DNA from: Gammaproteobacteria bacterium
Lineage (GTDB): Bacteria; Pseudomonadota; Gammaproteobacteria; Ga0077536
NCBI GenBank assembly: GCA_020849475.1
Contig: JADLGE010000025.1
Coordinates: 51,287-115,286 of the forward strand
Direction of reading: 5' to 3'
Length of the DNA stretch: 64,000 nt
Shown: one piece after another, positions 9,213-18,616 of the stretch
Position numbering within the stretch: position 1 is the stretch's first letter
How the letters are laid out: every line of letters begins with the position of its first letter
Notes under the pieces: model-generated
What the model saw: the letters and a program-made list of their open reading frames with translations, nothing else
Databases searched by the model: none
Told to the model about the DNA's origin: nothing
Program-made: the position numbers and the translations under genes

Positions 9213-10196
9213 ATGGCGCGTTCCGCGGTCGTCAAGAACTCGCTGATGGCCGTGCTGGGCCTGGCCGTCGGCGCGGGCTTTTTGTGGCTGGCGCTGCGCA
9301 AGGTCGACGTCGCCGAACTGCGCGCCACGGTCGCGAGTCTCGACACCTCTCTCATGCTGTTTTCCACCGCGCTGTATTGGATGGCGCTGTCGTTGCGCGT
9401 GTTGCGCTGGCAGTTGCTGCTGCGCGAGCTCGGGCCGGCGCCCTTGCCGGCGGTGGCCGAAACCCTGGTGGTCGGTTACGCGGTCAACAATGTGCTGCCG
9501 GCGCGCCTGGGTGAAGTGGCGCGCGCAGCCTATGCCAAGCGTCGCCTCGGCATCGGGCGCGCGCGCGTATTCGGTTCCATCGTCATCGAGCGCGTGCTCG
9601 ATCTCGTCGCCATCCTCGCCTGTCTCGGCGGCGGCCTGGCAGTGTTGTACTACGGCGACCACGCCGCGCGGCAGCCGACCTTCGAACTGGTGGCCTTGAA
9701 CGCGGGTGTCATCATCGGTGTGGCGGTGCTGGCTTTGGCGGTGCTGCGCGCGGGCAATCTCGGCCGCCTGCGCATCCCGCCGCAGGTGATGAATTTGTGC
9801 CACGACTTCGCTGCTGGCGTCGCCAGCCTCAATCGCCGTTCGGCGCTGCTCGCCGTGGTGTTGAGCGCCATCATCTGGTCATTCGAAGTGGCGGCCCTGG
9901 TGCAGGCATTTCGCGCGCTGGCCGTGCACCTGGAATTGGGTCAGGCCATGCTGGTGATGGGCATCGCGTCCTTGAGCACGCTGGTGCCGACCGCGCCGGG
10001 CTATTTAGGCACCTATCAACTGGTATTCGCCATCGCCATGCGCGCCTTCAACCTGCCGGAATCGACCGGCATCGTTGCCGCCGGCGCGGTGCAGGCCTGT
10101 TTGTTCGGCTCGGTGACGGTGGTGGGCGCGGCCATCCTGGCGCTGCGATCGCTGCGCAAGGTGTTTGCCGGTCATGGGTCGGTCAAGATCGCTTAG
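9213..10196 (+). CDS. Lysylphosphatidylglycerol synthase TM-region / flippase-like membrane protein (UPF0104)
   Basis: A 327-residue integral membrane protein. The ATG at 9213 (MARSAVVKNSLMAVLGLAVG) follows the glycosyltransferase stop by 11 bases; the longer frame would overlap that gene by 34 bases. About eight hydrophobic segments are visible, with the family-typical NNVLPARLGEVARA loop after the third TM, the RVLDLVAIL segment, and LSTLVPTAPGYLGTYQLVF near the C-terminus. The family contains the MprF flippase domain and AglD-type proteins and is often co-encoded with GT2 enzymes. A role in moving a lipid-linked sugar made by the preceding enzyme is inferred, not shown. Confidence 0.87.
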   Translation: MARSAVVKNSLMAVLGLAVGAGFLWLALRKVDVAELRATVASLDTSLMLFSTALYWMALSLRVLRWQLLLRELGPAPLPAVAETLVVGYAVNNVLPARLGEVARAAYAKRRLGIGRARVFGSIVIERVLDLVAILACLGGGLAVLYYGDHAARQPTFELVALNAGVIIGVAVLALAVLRAGNLGRLRIPPQVMNLCHDFAAGVASLNRRSALLAVVLSAIIWSFEVAALVQAFRALAVHLELGQAMLVMGIASLSTLVPTAPGYLGTYQLVFAIAMRAFNLPESTGIVAAGAVQACLFGSVTVVGAAILALRSLRKVFAGHGSVKIA

Positions 10197-10287
10197 GCCA
10201 TAACGCTGGCCCGAACGTCGGCGACGGGTTTGATACCCAGGCATCGGCCTGACATACGAAAGCGGCGATGAGTTCGCGTCTGCTATA

Positions 10288-11010
10288 TCAATCCTTCAAC
10301 GAGAACGGCGTGAAATCCGTACGCGCGTCGTAGAAATCCTCGTTCTCGGCGCGCTTGAGATGGTTCACCACCACGTAGGTGAGCGGCGTCATCACCACTT
10401 CCACGGAAATCTTGAACAGGAAGTTGAACAGCAGCACGGTCATGAGACTGTCGGTGGCCCAGATGCCGTAGAAGGCGATGGGATAGAACACCATGCTGTC
10501 GACGCCCTGGCCGAGGATGGTCGAGCCGATGGTGCGCGTCCACAGCCAGCGGCCGGCGGTCCACACTTTCATGCGCGCCAGCACGTAGGCGTTGACGAAA
10601 TCGCCTATCCAGAACGCCACGATCGACGCCACCACGATGCGCCAGGTGCCGCCGAACACCACTTCCAGCGCCGGTTGCAGCACGGCATTGAAGGGCTCTT
10701 CCGTGGCGGGCGGCAGCTTCAGCACCACCTGCGACATGATGGTCGCGAAAATCATCGCGCCGAAGCCCGCCCAAATCACTTTGCGCGCCCGCGCGAAGCC
10801 GTACACCTCGGTCAGGATGTCGCCAAAGATGTAGCTGATCGGAAAAAACATGTTGCCCGAGCCAAACACCAATCGCTCGCCGGTGAAGGGAATGGCGAAC
10901 GGCAGATCGATGGCGCAGACCTTGGCCGGGCCGATGAGATTGGAACACAGCAGCACGGCGACGAAGCCCGCCATCAGCATGTCGTAGTAACGATAGTGGC
11001 GACCGCTCAT
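10288..11010 (-). CDS. yhhQ: Queuosine precursor transporter YhhQ (VUT family)
   Basis: A 240-residue membrane protein of the VUT/YhhQ family, which imports 7-cyano-7-deazaguanine and related queuosine precursors. The family pattern is clear: YYDMLMAGFVAVLLCSNLIG at the start, GNMFFPISYIFGDILTEVYG in the second membrane pair, FWIGDFVNAYVLARMK and GQGVDSMVFYPIAF in the C-terminal half. About six TM segments are predicted. Its ATG overlaps the stop of the preceding minus-strand gene by 4 bases (ATGA), so the two are co-translated. No queuosine biosynthesis gene is visible in the window. Confidence 0.93.
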   Translation of the reverse strand: MSGRHYRYYDMLMAGFVAVLLCSNLIGPAKVCAIDLPFAIPFTGERLVFGSGNMFFPISYIFGDILTEVYGFARARKVIWAGFGAMIFATIMSQVVLKLPPATEEPFNAVLQPALEVVFGGTWRIVVASIVAFWIGDFVNAYVLARMKVWTAGRWLWTRTIGSTILGQGVDSMVFYPIAFYGIWATDSLMTVLLFNFLFKISVEVVMTPLTYVVVNHLKRAENEDFYDARTDFTPFSLKD

Positions 11011-11546
11011 GGCTCGCGGGTGCGCAATGATTTGAGGCTGGCGCGGATGGCGGGAAAGCTCGCGGTCGCCTGATCGATGGCGTCGGTGTAATGCACCACG
11101 TAGTAGTTGCCGTGCACTTCACCGCAGGCGAGCACGCCGGTCAGGGCGTGGCCGTTACGGGTGCCGGTCCAGCGCACGCGGCGCAATTGCGCTGCCCCCA
11201 GCGCCAGTGGCGAAGCCATGTCGATGGCGAAGAACTGCTCATGCTCGCGGCGCACCTCGTCGAGAAACAGGCGCACGCACTGGCTGTCGCTGAGCGCGCC
11301 GAGACGATGTCGGATCTCGGTCGACGGCATGACGGTAAGCATGAGCCGCAAGGGCTGCTTGAGGTCAGCCGGCAGCCACGCATAGGTGTTGCCGCTGGCG
11401 GCGCGCGCGACGGGTGCGGCGTGCAAACTTGCCGGTGGTGTCAGGCTGAAAGGCGCATCGTCGGCGTCGGCCCCATGGGCGGTCGCGACGAGCATTGAGA
11501 ACACGAGACCAAGGAAGCGGCGCGTGCGCTCAGCCACGCGCCACAT
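11007..11546 (-). CDS. Secreted or periplasmic protein of unknown function
   Basis: A 179-residue protein with a signal-peptide-like N-terminus: RRFLGLVFSMLVATAHGADA, likely cut after HGA. The mature part is a mixed alpha/beta domain with two cysteines (SDSQCVRLF and GVLACGEV), possibly a disulfide. I do not recognise the family. It overlaps the upstream gene by 17 bases and yhhQ by 4 bases, so it lies in the middle of a three-gene minus-strand unit. The link with queuosine transport may be only positional. Confidence 0.75.
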   Translation of the reverse strand: MWRVAERTRRFLGLVFSMLVATAHGADADDAPFSLTPPASLHAAPVARAASGNTYAWLPADLKQPLRLMLTVMPSTEIRHRLGALSDSQCVRLFLDEVRREHEQFFAIDMASPLALGAAQLRRVRWTGTRNGHALTGVLACGEVHGNYYVVHYTDAIDQATASFPAIRASLKSLRTREP

Positions 11547-12486
11547 CTTCGCGAGCTTGGTTCACATAGTGGGATTGGCGTAGCGCCGCACGCAGGGCGG
11601 CGCGCGCAATGCGGGTGCGCGGGCGCGGGTGCGGACTGCCGGCGGCCAACGCCGCGCGCAGTTCGTGCTTGGCGCTCACATAGTCCGGCAGACCATGCCG
11701 TGCGAGCAGCGTTTCGAAGCGCTGGTAGGCGTCTTCATCGAAGCTGCGCCTTTGTCCTGCATCGTCGAACAGCGGATTTTCCGGATGCAAAGTCATCAGT
11801 GGCAGCGCCTGCGGCGGCAGCGGCAGATTGGCGGCATGGGTGCGGCGACGATGCAGGAGATCGGGCAACAGATGCGTATGCGAACCCTGCGGCGTGTGAT
11901 CGCGCGCGATGGGCTGATAGACCTCGATACGCGCCAGCGGCGACATCACCACCCGCGTCGGGCTGGCGTCGATCAGGACGCGTTGCAGGGCATGGCCCGC
12001 CGTCACCACCGAGGTGCCGCAATGGTCGCGCAATGCGTCGATCAATTCGGCATTCGCGGTGCGCACGCAGTAGTCGACATTCGGCACGGCGAGGCCGAGA
12101 TCGAACAAGGCCCAGCCCTGTTCCTGTTCTTTGAGGGCGCGCTCATCGGCGCCGATTTCAGTCAACGCCGTGCGCGCGGCGCCATGACGGCCGGGCGCGA
12201 GCAGCGCGATGCCGTATTGCCAGGCGTCACCGTGTGCTGACGGCGCTTCATAGGCGCACGCGACTTCGTCGCCGCGCAACTCGACCGCCAGCGCACCGCG
12301 CGCACTGGTCGCCGTCAAGCGCTGGGCGTGGCGCTCATACTTGGCTTCGGGTTCGTGAAATTCGGCAATCGCTCCCAGACAGCCGATGCTCGCGCCGGCG
12401 CCATGGTCGTGCAATTGGGAGTAGATGAGATCCAGCAGCGCGTGGCTGCCGGTGGGCGGCGTTGTCGTTGAAGGGCCTGCCGTCAT
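11530..12486 (-). CDS. Conserved protein of unknown function
   Basis: A 318-residue soluble protein starting at ATG 12486 (MTAGPSTTTPPTGSHALLDL). The frame runs on to 12657, but that part lies over an inverted repeat and is not protein-like. Recognisable stretches are GASIGCLGAIAEFHEPE near the N-terminus and a C-terminal part rich in Arg and Ala (RTRIARAALRAALRQSHYV). No signal peptide or membrane segment is seen, and I cannot name a function; it may belong to a DUF family of similar N-terminal pattern. It begins the minus-strand unit that continues with the secreted protein and yhhQ. Confidence 0.72.
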   Translation of the reverse strand: MTAGPSTTTPPTGSHALLDLIYSQLHDHGAGASIGCLGAIAEFHEPEAKYERHAQRLTATSARGALAVELRGDEVACAYEAPSAHGDAWQYGIALLAPGRHGAARTALTEIGADERALKEQEQGWALFDLGLAVPNVDYCVRTANAELIDALRDHCGTSVVTAGHALQRVLIDASPTRVVMSPLARIEVYQPIARDHTPQGSHTHLLPDLLHRRRTHAANLPLPPQALPLMTLHPENPLFDDAGQRRSFDEDAYQRFETLLARHGLPDYVSAKHELRAALAAGSPHPRPRTRIARAALRAALRQSHYVNQAREDVARG

Positions 12487-12585
12487 GCGTTCGATTGTCC
12501 TACAAACTTTCGCGGCTGGCCATGGGCCGGACGCCGCGACTTCATGCTTGTATTGCGCCAGGCCGCAGGCTTTCGCCACCCTGCG

Positions 12586-12699
12586 GAATGTCAGACTGAA
12601 GTCTGACCCACAATGAGTTGTCTTGCGCAGTGATTCAGACTTGGGCCTGTCCTTCAACGAGTCTCTTTCTTCTGTGGGTCAGACTTCAGTCTGACATTC
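12586..12699. repeat. MITE-like element with 27-base terminal inverted repeats
   Basis: The left arm at 12586-12612 and the right arm at 12673-12699 are perfect reverse complements of 27 bases, separated by 60 unique bases. Each arm itself contains the palindrome GTCAGACT-GA-AGTCTGAC (or its complement). The right arm overlaps the last codons of the ftsH-type gene (stop at 12686-12688). The same palindrome occurs at 19447-19468. No transposase is present. Confidence 0.85.
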
Positions 12700-14524
12700 G
12701 GACGTCCGAATGCAGAAGGTCCTGACGGTTCACCCACGGCAGTTCGTCAGCCGTCAATGTCTCCTGCTCGAGCAGCTTGTGCGCGCCTACATCGAGCAGC
12801 GCGCGACGCTCGGTGAGTATCTGTGTGGCGCGCGTGCTCGCCTCATCGACCAGCGCGCGTACGGCCTGATCAATCTCGCGGGCAGTGGCTTCACTGTGTT
12901 CGCGCAGCATCGGGCCGCCGCTGAAGCCGCCGCCGAGAAAATGTTCCTTGCCTTCGTCGTATACGACCTGGCCGATCTCATTCGACATGCCGTAGCGCAT
13001 CACCATGTGGCGCGCTATTTCGGTGATCTTGTCGAGGTCGTCGGCGGCGCCGGTCGAGATCTCGTCCAGCACCAGCGACTCGGCGGCGCGACCGCCCATC
13101 AGCACCGCCATCTTGTCCTTGAGCGACTGGCGCGACATGAGGAAGCGTTCTTCGGTCGGCCGTTGAATGGTGTATCCGAGCGCGCCGATGCCGCGTGGAA
13201 TGATCGAAATCTTGTGCACCGGGTCCATGCCCGGCAGGCTCGCCGCCACCAGCGCATGCCCCATTTCGTGATAGGCGACCGTGCGGCGTTCTTCGGCATT
13301 GAGCAGGCGTGAGTGCTTTTCGATGCCGGCCACGATGCGCTCGATGGCGTTGTTGAAGTCGCTCATGGTCAAGGTGGTGGCGCGACGACGGGTGGCGAGC
13401 AGCGCGGCCTCGTTGACGAGGTTGGCGAGATCGGCGCCGGTGAAGCCCGGCGTCAGCGCCGCGATATGTTCGAGATTGACGTCGCCGTCGCGGCTGATTT
13501 TCTTGATATGCACATTCAGGATCTGCACACGCCCGACCTTGTCCGGGCGGTCGACCAGGATCTGGCGGTCGAAGCGGCCGGCGCGCAGCAGGGCCGGGTC
13601 CAGCACTTCGGGGCGATTGGTGGCCGCCAGCAGCACGATGCCGGTGCTTGGGTCGAAGCCGTCCAGCTCCGTCAGCAACTGGTTCAAGGTCTGCTCTTTT
13701 TCATCGTGGCCGCCGAACTGACCGACACTGCGCGCGCGACCCAGGGCATCGAGTTCGTCGATGAAGATGATGGCGGGCGCGGCCTGACGCGCCTGTTCGA
13801 ACAGATCGCGCACGCGCGCCGCGCCGACGCCGACGAACATCTCGACGAACTCCGAGCCTGAAATGGAAAAGAACGGCACGCCGGCCTGGCCGGCCACCGC
13901 GCGCGCCAGCAGGGTCTTGCCGGTGCCGGGCGGGCCGACCAGCAGCACGCCCTTGGGGATATGCGCGCCGAGACGCCCGTACTCGGCCGGCGACTTCAGA
14001 AAGTCCACCACTTCGCGCAGCTCGACCTTGGCCTCATCGACCCCGGCGACGTCGTCGAAGCCGACGCCGGTGGCGGTTTCGACATAGACCTTGGCGTGGG
14101 ACTTGCCGAGCGACATGAGCCCGCCCATGCCCTGCTTCTCGGCCATGCGCCGGATGAGAAACATCCACACCGCCACGAAGAACACCGTCGGCAGCAACCA
14201 ACCCAGCAGGTCGCGCACCCAGTTCGACTCGACCACGCCGCTGAACTTCACGCCGTAACGCGCCAGGTGTTCGGCGAAGGACGGCTCGACGCGGGTGGTG
14301 ATGAAGCGCTCGCGGCCGTCGGCCAGCGGCTGCTTGAGCCGTCCTTCGACGTATTGATCGCGAATCTGCACTTCGGCGATGCGGTCGTCGCGCAGGTACT
14401 GTTCGAATTCACTGTAGGGCAGGGGCTCGACCTGCGAGTACTCCACCCACCAGGCGTGAAAACTCACCACCAGCATGATGGCGAACAGGGCATAGCTGAG
14501 ATTGATTTGATGGGTCTTGTGCAT
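12686..14524 (-). CDS. ftsH: ATP-dependent zinc metalloprotease, FtsH family
   Basis: A 612-residue membrane AAA+ protease. ATG 14524 gives [20 protein letters not shown], the first TM, followed by a periplasmic domain (about 40-110), a second TM ([19 protein letters not shown]), Walker [14 protein letters not shown], Walker [12 protein letters not shown], the SRH region [20 protein letters not shown], and the zinc site HEMGH with a downstream metal-ligand region. It degrades membrane and short-lived cytosolic proteins. It stands alone, without rrmJ/ftsJ or folP, so it may be a second copy rather than the essential one. The final codons ATG-TCA-GAC-TGA come from the arm of the inverted repeat at 12673-12699, so the natural C-terminus may have been altered by insertion. 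Confidence 0.93.
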   Translation of the reverse strand: MHKTHQINLSYALFAIMLVVSFHAWWVEYSQVEPLPYSEFEQYLRDDRIAEVQIRDQYVEGRLKQPLADGRERFITTRVEPSFAEHLARYGVKFSGVVESNWVRDLLGWLLPTVFFVAVWMFLIRRMAEKQGMGGLMSLGKSHAKVYVETATGVGFDDVAGVDEAKVELREVVDFLKSPAEYGRLGAHIPKGVLLVGPPGTGKTLLARAVAGQAGVPFFSISGSEFVEMFVGVGAARVRDLFEQARQAAPAIIFIDELDALGRARSVGQFGGHDEKEQTLNQLLTELDGFDPSTGIVLLAATNRPEVLDPALLRAGRFDRQILVDRPDKVGRVQILNVHIKKISRDGDVNLEHIAALTPGFTGADLANLVNEAALLATRRRATTLTMSDFNNAIERIVAGIEKHSRLLNAEERRTVAYHEMGHALVAASLPGMDPVHKISIIPRGIGALGYTIQRPTEERFLMSRQSLKDKMAVLMGGRAAESLVLDEISTGAADDLDKITEIARHMVMRYGMSNEIGQVVYDEGKEHFLGGGFSGGPMLREHSEATAREIDQAVRALVDEASTRATQILTERRALLDVGAHKLLEQETLTADELPWVNRQDLLHSDVRMSD

Positions 14525-14543
14525 GGTGGTGTCCGTGGTGTGG

Positions 14544-14561
14544 GTGCGAATGCATTCGCAC
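14544..14561. repeat. Short palindromic repeat, GTGCGAAT family, copy 3
   Basis: GTGCGAATGCATTCGCAC, a perfect 18-base palindrome and a one-base variant of the copies at 899 and 3769. It lies in the divergent gap between ftsH and the alcohol dehydrogenase gene, 20 bases upstream of the ftsH start. Confidence 0.8.
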
Positions 14562-14601
14562 AACCGCGCCTAGGATATCGCGCGTTGCCCGGCTGTGAGT
14601 G

Positions 14602-14617
14602 TGCGATTGAAATCGCA
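14602..14617. repeat. Related palindrome TGCGATT-GA-AATCGCA
   Basis: TGCGATTGAAATCGCA, with 7-base arms around a GA centre, 41 bases after copy 3 of the GTGCGAAT family. It has the same layout but different arm bases. Only one copy was noticed in this window. Confidence 0.5.
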
Positions 14618-14691
14618 GCTACATGGTGATGGCGCCCTGCCGACAGCCTCGGCTAGCATGCCCGCTTTGCCCTGAATCGAGAGGAACCGCC

Positions 14692-15777
14692 ATGCGCGCT
14701 GCCGTCATGCGTCATAACCAACTGCGTGTCGAAGACCTGCCGACGCCTGAACCCGGGCCGGGCGAAGTGCTGGTCAAGACCCTGGCCTGCGGCATCTGCG
14801 GCTCCGATCTGCATGCCTTGAAGCACACCCGCGAGTTGGTGGAAGGCGCGGCGCGCTCTGGTGGACCTTTCATCATGGACCTCGAGCGCGAGGTGGTGAT
14901 GGGCCATGAGTTCTGCGCGGAAGTGCTCGACTACGGCCCGGATACCGAGGTCACCGTGCCACGCGGCGCGCGGGTGTGCGCGATGCCGGTCATGATTCGC
15001 GGCAGCACGCTCGAGACCATTGGCTATTCCAATAACCATCCCGGCGGCTATGGCGAGTACATGCGTCTCGCCGCGCCCTTCCTGCTGCCGGTGCCCAATG
15101 GTCTGGCGACCGCACACGCGGCGCTCACCGAACCGATGGCGGTCGGCGTGCACGCGGTGGCCAAGGCGCGCATGGAACGCGACGACGTGCCACTCGTGAT
15201 CGGCTGCGGGCCGGTGGGCCTCGCCGTCATCGCGGCGCTGAAACTCGCCGGTGTGGCGCCCATCGTCGCCGCCGATTATTCGGCGCGACGCCGTGAGCTG
15301 GCGCTCGCCATGGGCGCCGATGTGGTGGTGGACCCCGGGGTCGAATCGCCGTTCGCCAGCTGGCGCGAAGCGGCGGTGTGGCGCGATGTCAGCCGCGCGC
15401 CGAAGCTGCCGCCGTGGGTGCCGGGCCCGGCGCTGCGGCCGGCGGTGATCTTCGAATGTGTGGGTGTGCCGGGTGTGATTGAACAGATCATGGTCGGCGC
15501 GGTAAGTGGCGCGCGCGTGGTGGTGGTGGGCGTGTGCATGCAGCGCGACAGCTTCGAGCCGATGTTCGGCATCAACAAAGAACTCAACGTGCAGTTCGTG
15601 CTCGGCTACAGCGGTGATGAATTCGCCGCGACCTTGCGCCATATCGCCGACGGCAAGCTGCCGGTCGCGCCACTCATCACCGGCACCGTCGGTGTGGAAG
15701 GCGTGGCGGATGCGTTCGCGGCGCTGGCTTCACCCGACACCCACGCCAAGATTCTGGTCGAGCCCTGGCATGCCTGA
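14692..15777 (+). CDS. Zinc-dependent alcohol dehydrogenase (MDR superfamily)
   Basis: A 361-residue medium-chain dehydrogenase. The ATG at 14692 follows GAGAGG and gives [20 protein letters not shown]. The N-terminal catalytic domain shows [14 protein letters not shown] (catalytic zinc Cys) and [14 protein letters not shown] (the GHE motif). The coenzyme domain contains [19 protein letters not shown], a Rossmann GxGxxG. The structural-zinc four-cysteine lobe is not evident, so it may have only the catalytic zinc. The substrate is unknown. Its stop overlaps the start of a DctA-type transporter by 8 bases, which suggests co-expression and perhaps oxidation linked to an imported carboxylate. 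Confidence 0.88.
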   Translation: MRAAVMRHNQLRVEDLPTPEPGPGEVLVKTLACGICGSDLHALKHTRELVEGAARSGGPFIMDLEREVVMGHEFCAEVLDYGPDTEVTVPRGARVCAMPVMIRGSTLETIGYSNNHPGGYGEYMRLAAPFLLPVPNGLATAHAALTEPMAVGVHAVAKARMERDDVPLVIGCGPVGLAVIAALKLAGVAPIVAADYSARRRELALAMGADVVVDPGVESPFASWREAAVWRDVSRAPKLPPWVPGPALRPAVIFECVGVPGVIEQIMVGAVSGARVVVVGVCMQRDSFEPMFGINKELNVQFVLGYSGDEFAATLRHIADGKLPVAPLITGTVGVEGVADAFAALASPDTHAKILVEPWHA

Positions 15778-17056
15778 GCAGGCAGCGCCGTCCGCCGCTG
15801 ACGAGCGTAGCGAGGGCGGTCGTCTCTACCTGCGCGTGCTGTTCGCGATCGCGGCCGGCGCGCTGCTCGGGCATTTCTATCCGCAGCAGGCGGTGGCCTT
15901 GAAGCCACTCGGCGATGGTTTCATCGCACTGGTGAAAATGCTGATCGGTCCCATCGTGTTCTGCACCGTGGTGCTGGGCATCGCTGGTTCGGGCGACATG
16001 CGCAAGGTCGGCCGCGTGGGTGCGCGTGCGCTGATCTATTTCGAAGTGGTGTCGAGTGCGGCGCTGGCACTCGGGCTGCTGGTCATGCATCTCATCAAGC
16101 CCGGCCACGGCTTCCATGTCGACCCCGCCACGCTCGACGCCAAGGCGGTGGCGCGCTACAGCCAGGCGGCGTCCGAGCAGAGCGCCACGGATTTCATCCT
16201 GCACATCATTCCGCGCACCTTCGTCGATGCCTTCACCGGCAATGGCGATCTTCTGCAGGTGCTGTTGCTGGCGCTGTTGTTCGGCGCCGCGTTGCTCAAA
16301 AGCGCCACGGCGCGCGCCACCCTGCAGCCCGTCATCACGGCCTTGTCGCAGGCCCTGTTCGCGATGATGAACATCATCATGAAGCTCGCGCCGCTGGGCG
16401 CGGCCGGCGCCATGGCGTTCACGGTCGGTAATTACGGCATCGCCGCCTTGAAGCCGCTGGCGGCCTTGATGGGCAGCTTCTATCTGACTTGCGTGCTGTT
16501 CGTAGTGGGCGTGCTGGGCGCAATAGCCGCGGCCACCGGCTTCAACATCCTGCGCTTCGTGGTCTACATCAAGGACGAGTTGTTGACGGTGCTTGGCACT
16601 TCGTCGTCCGAAGCGGCGCTGGTGCCCCTGATGAACAAGCTCGAGCAGCTCGGTTGCGAGCGCTCGGTGGTGGGCCTGGTGGTGCCGTCGGGTTATTCGT
16701 TCAATCTCGATGGCACCAACATCTATCTCACCATGGCGGCGCTGTTCGTCGCCCAGGCGCTCGACATCCCGCTCACCCTGCGTGAAGAGCTGACCTTGCT
16801 GGCGGTGGCGATGCTGACTTCCAAGGGCGCGTCGGGCGTGACCGGTGCGGGCTTCATCACCTTGGCCGCGACGCTGGCCGTGGTGCCGAGCATTCCGGTG
16901 GCGGGATTGGCGCTGATTCTCGGCATCGACAGGTTCATGTCCGAAGCGCGCGCCCTGACCAATTTCATCGGCAACGGCGTGGCGACGGTGGTGGTGGCAC
17001 GCTGGGAGGGCGCGCTTGATCGGGCGCGTATGCAGGCGCAACTGCGGGGCGTGTGA
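15770..17056 (+). CDS. Dicarboxylate:cation symporter, DAACS family (DctA/GltP-like)
   Basis: A 428-residue secondary transporter; ATG 15770 overlaps the dehydrogenase stop. About eight TM segments are visible from [20 protein letters not shown] onward. The substrate-binding half has the family motifs: the serine-rich re-entrant loop [20 protein letters not shown], the conserved [17 protein letters not shown], and the second loop with [17 protein letters not shown]. These resemble DctA (C4-dicarboxylates) more than neurotransmitter-type glutamate carriers, but substrate choice cannot be fixed from sequence. It probably brings succinate, fumarate or malate across the inner membrane using H+ or Na+. 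Confidence 0.9.
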   Translation: MPEQAAPSAADERSEGGRLYLRVLFAIAAGALLGHFYPQQAVALKPLGDGFIALVKMLIGPIVFCTVVLGIAGSGDMRKVGRVGARALIYFEVVSSAALALGLLVMHLIKPGHGFHVDPATLDAKAVARYSQAASEQSATDFILHIIPRTFVDAFTGNGDLLQVLLLALLFGAALLKSATARATLQPVITALSQALFAMMNIIMKLAPLGAAGAMAFTVGNYGIAALKPLAALMGSFYLTCVLFVVGVLGAIAAATGFNILRFVVYIKDELLTVLGTSSSEAALVPLMNKLEQLGCERSVVGLVVPSGYSFNLDGTNIYLTMAALFVAQALDIPLTLREELTLLAVAMLTSKGASGVTGAGFITLAATLAVVPSIPVAGLALILGIDRFMSEARALTNFIGNGVATVVVARWEGALDRARMQAQLRGV

Positions 17057-17142
17057 AGCGACGGGCGACGCTTGGCATGGCCGCGCTCGCGATGCCATGA
17101 TCCGCGCCCCGGTCTTCCGACCTACTACTGCCTGGAATCCTC

Positions 17143-18603
17143 ATGCAAATCGGCTCACTCATCCGCCGCGCGGCCCTCTATTACGGCGACGCCACCTGCC
17201 TGACCGAAGGCAGCCGTGACGTCAGCTTTCGCCAATTCGACCGCCTGACCGACATCATCGGCAATGCCTTACTCGCGCGCGGCCTGGTGCCCGGCGACCG
17301 TGTCGGCGTGCTGTTGCCGAACAGCGTCGAATGTCTGGTCGCCTATTACGCGTTGGCCAAGGCCGGCCTGGTGCGCGTCGGCTTGAACACCCGCGAGACG
17401 CTCGACAACCATCGCTACAAACTCGCCGACAGCGGCAGCCGTGCGGTCATCCACGACGACATCGCCGGACTCGAAACCGAGATACAGATTGGCAGCGCCG
17501 AATTCGCGGCCATGTTTGATCACCCGAACGACAGCCCTTGCCAGGTCGACCGCGCGCTCGATGCGCCGCTGCGTCTGGGCTACACCGGCGGCACCACCGG
17601 CAAGGCCAAGGCCGTGACCTTGACCACGCGCGGCGAACTGGCCGAGCTGTCGGCCTTCCTCATGGATCTCGTGCCGGATCTCGAACCGGGCAATACCTTC
17701 CTGCACGCGGCGCCGATAGCCCATGCCTCGGGCGCGTTTTTCCTGCCGGCCATCGCGCGCGGCGTGCGCTCGCTGGTGATGAAGAAATTCGATCCCGCCG
17801 AATTCATCGCGCTCGCGAGTCGCGAGCAGGCCAGCCACACCTTCCTGGTGCCGACCATGCTGGCCATGATCCTCGAACAGCCGACGCTCGCGGACGCGAC
17901 ATTCAAGCTGCGCAAGATCTCCTATGGCGCTTCGCCCATCGCACCGAGCCTGCTTGATCGCGCCGAAGCGCGCTTCGGCCGCATCTTCGCGCAGTGCTAT
18001 GGCCAGGCCGAGAGCCCGATGGTCATCACCTGTCTGCGTCCCGAGGATCACGACCGTGTCGGCTCCTGTGGCCGACCGTTCACCTTCGTAGAATGCGCGG
18101 TGTTCGATGACGACGACAAGCTGCTGCCGCCCGGCGAAGTGGGCGAGATCGTGTGCCGCGGCCCGCAGACCATGGCCTATTACTGGAATCGCCCGGAGGC
18201 CACTGAACAGGCTTTTCGCAGCGGCTGGCTGCACACCGGCGACGTCGGCTACATGGACAAGGACGGCTTCTATTACCTCGTCGATCGCAAGAACGACATG
18301 CTGATCTCGGGCGGCTACAACGTCTACCCGCGTGAAGTGGAAGACGTGCTGATGGCCTTTGACGGCGTGGTCGAAGCGGCGGTGGTCGGTCTGCCCGATG
18401 AGAAATGGGGTGACATGGTGCACGCCGTGGTGGCGGGCCGGCCCGATCTTGATCTCGAGGCCTTGAACCAGTTCGCGCGCGACAAGCTCGCCAACTACAA
18501 GCGGCCCAAGGGCATCGCGCTGTGGCCGGAGTTGCCGAAGAGCGCGGCCAACAAGATCCTGCGTCGCGAAGTGCGCGACCGTTTGCTGGCCGAGAAGAAG
18601 TAG
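17143..18603 (+). CDS. AMP-dependent acyl-CoA synthetase/ligase
   Basis: A 486-residue member of the ANL adenylating superfamily. Core motifs are LGYTGGTTGKAKAVTL (P-loop A3), YGQAESPMV (A5), the hinge YLVDRKNDMLISGGYNVYP (A8) and the catalytic lysine near the C-terminus in SAANKILRREVR. It activates a carboxylic acid as acyl-AMP and transfers it to CoA. The length is shorter than classic FadD (about 560), as in many medium-chain or aromatic acid ligases. It follows the transporter gene by 86 bases and precedes cnoX by 13 bases. The substrate is unknown; the nearby carboxylate transporter and alcohol dehydrogenase suggest a small catabolic cluster. Confidence 0.9.
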   Translation: MQIGSLIRRAALYYGDATCLTEGSRDVSFRQFDRLTDIIGNALLARGLVPGDRVGVLLPNSVECLVAYYALAKAGLVRVGLNTRETLDNHRYKLADSGSRAVIHDDIAGLETEIQIGSAEFAAMFDHPNDSPCQVDRALDAPLRLGYTGGTTGKAKAVTLTTRGELAELSAFLMDLVPDLEPGNTFLHAAPIAHASGAFFLPAIARGVRSLVMKKFDPAEFIALASREQASHTFLVPTMLAMILEQPTLADATFKLRKISYGASPIAPSLLDRAEARFGRIFAQCYGQAESPMVITCLRPEDHDRVGSCGRPFTFVECAVFDDDDKLLPPGEVGEIVCRGPQTMAYYWNRPEATEQAFRSGWLHTGDVGYMDKDGFYYLVDRKNDMLISGGYNVYPREVEDVLMAFDGVVEAAVVGLPDEKWGDMVHAVVAGRPDLDLEALNQFARDKLANYKRPKGIALWPELPKSAANKILRREVRDRLLAEKK

Positions 18604-18616
18604 GCGAGGGCAGGGC

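Noticed and set aside
15677..17098. Minus-strand frame of 473 codons opposite the DctA-type gene
   Set aside because: Low-complexity His/Arg/Gln composition with no family motif; the plus-strand transporter has clear motifs.
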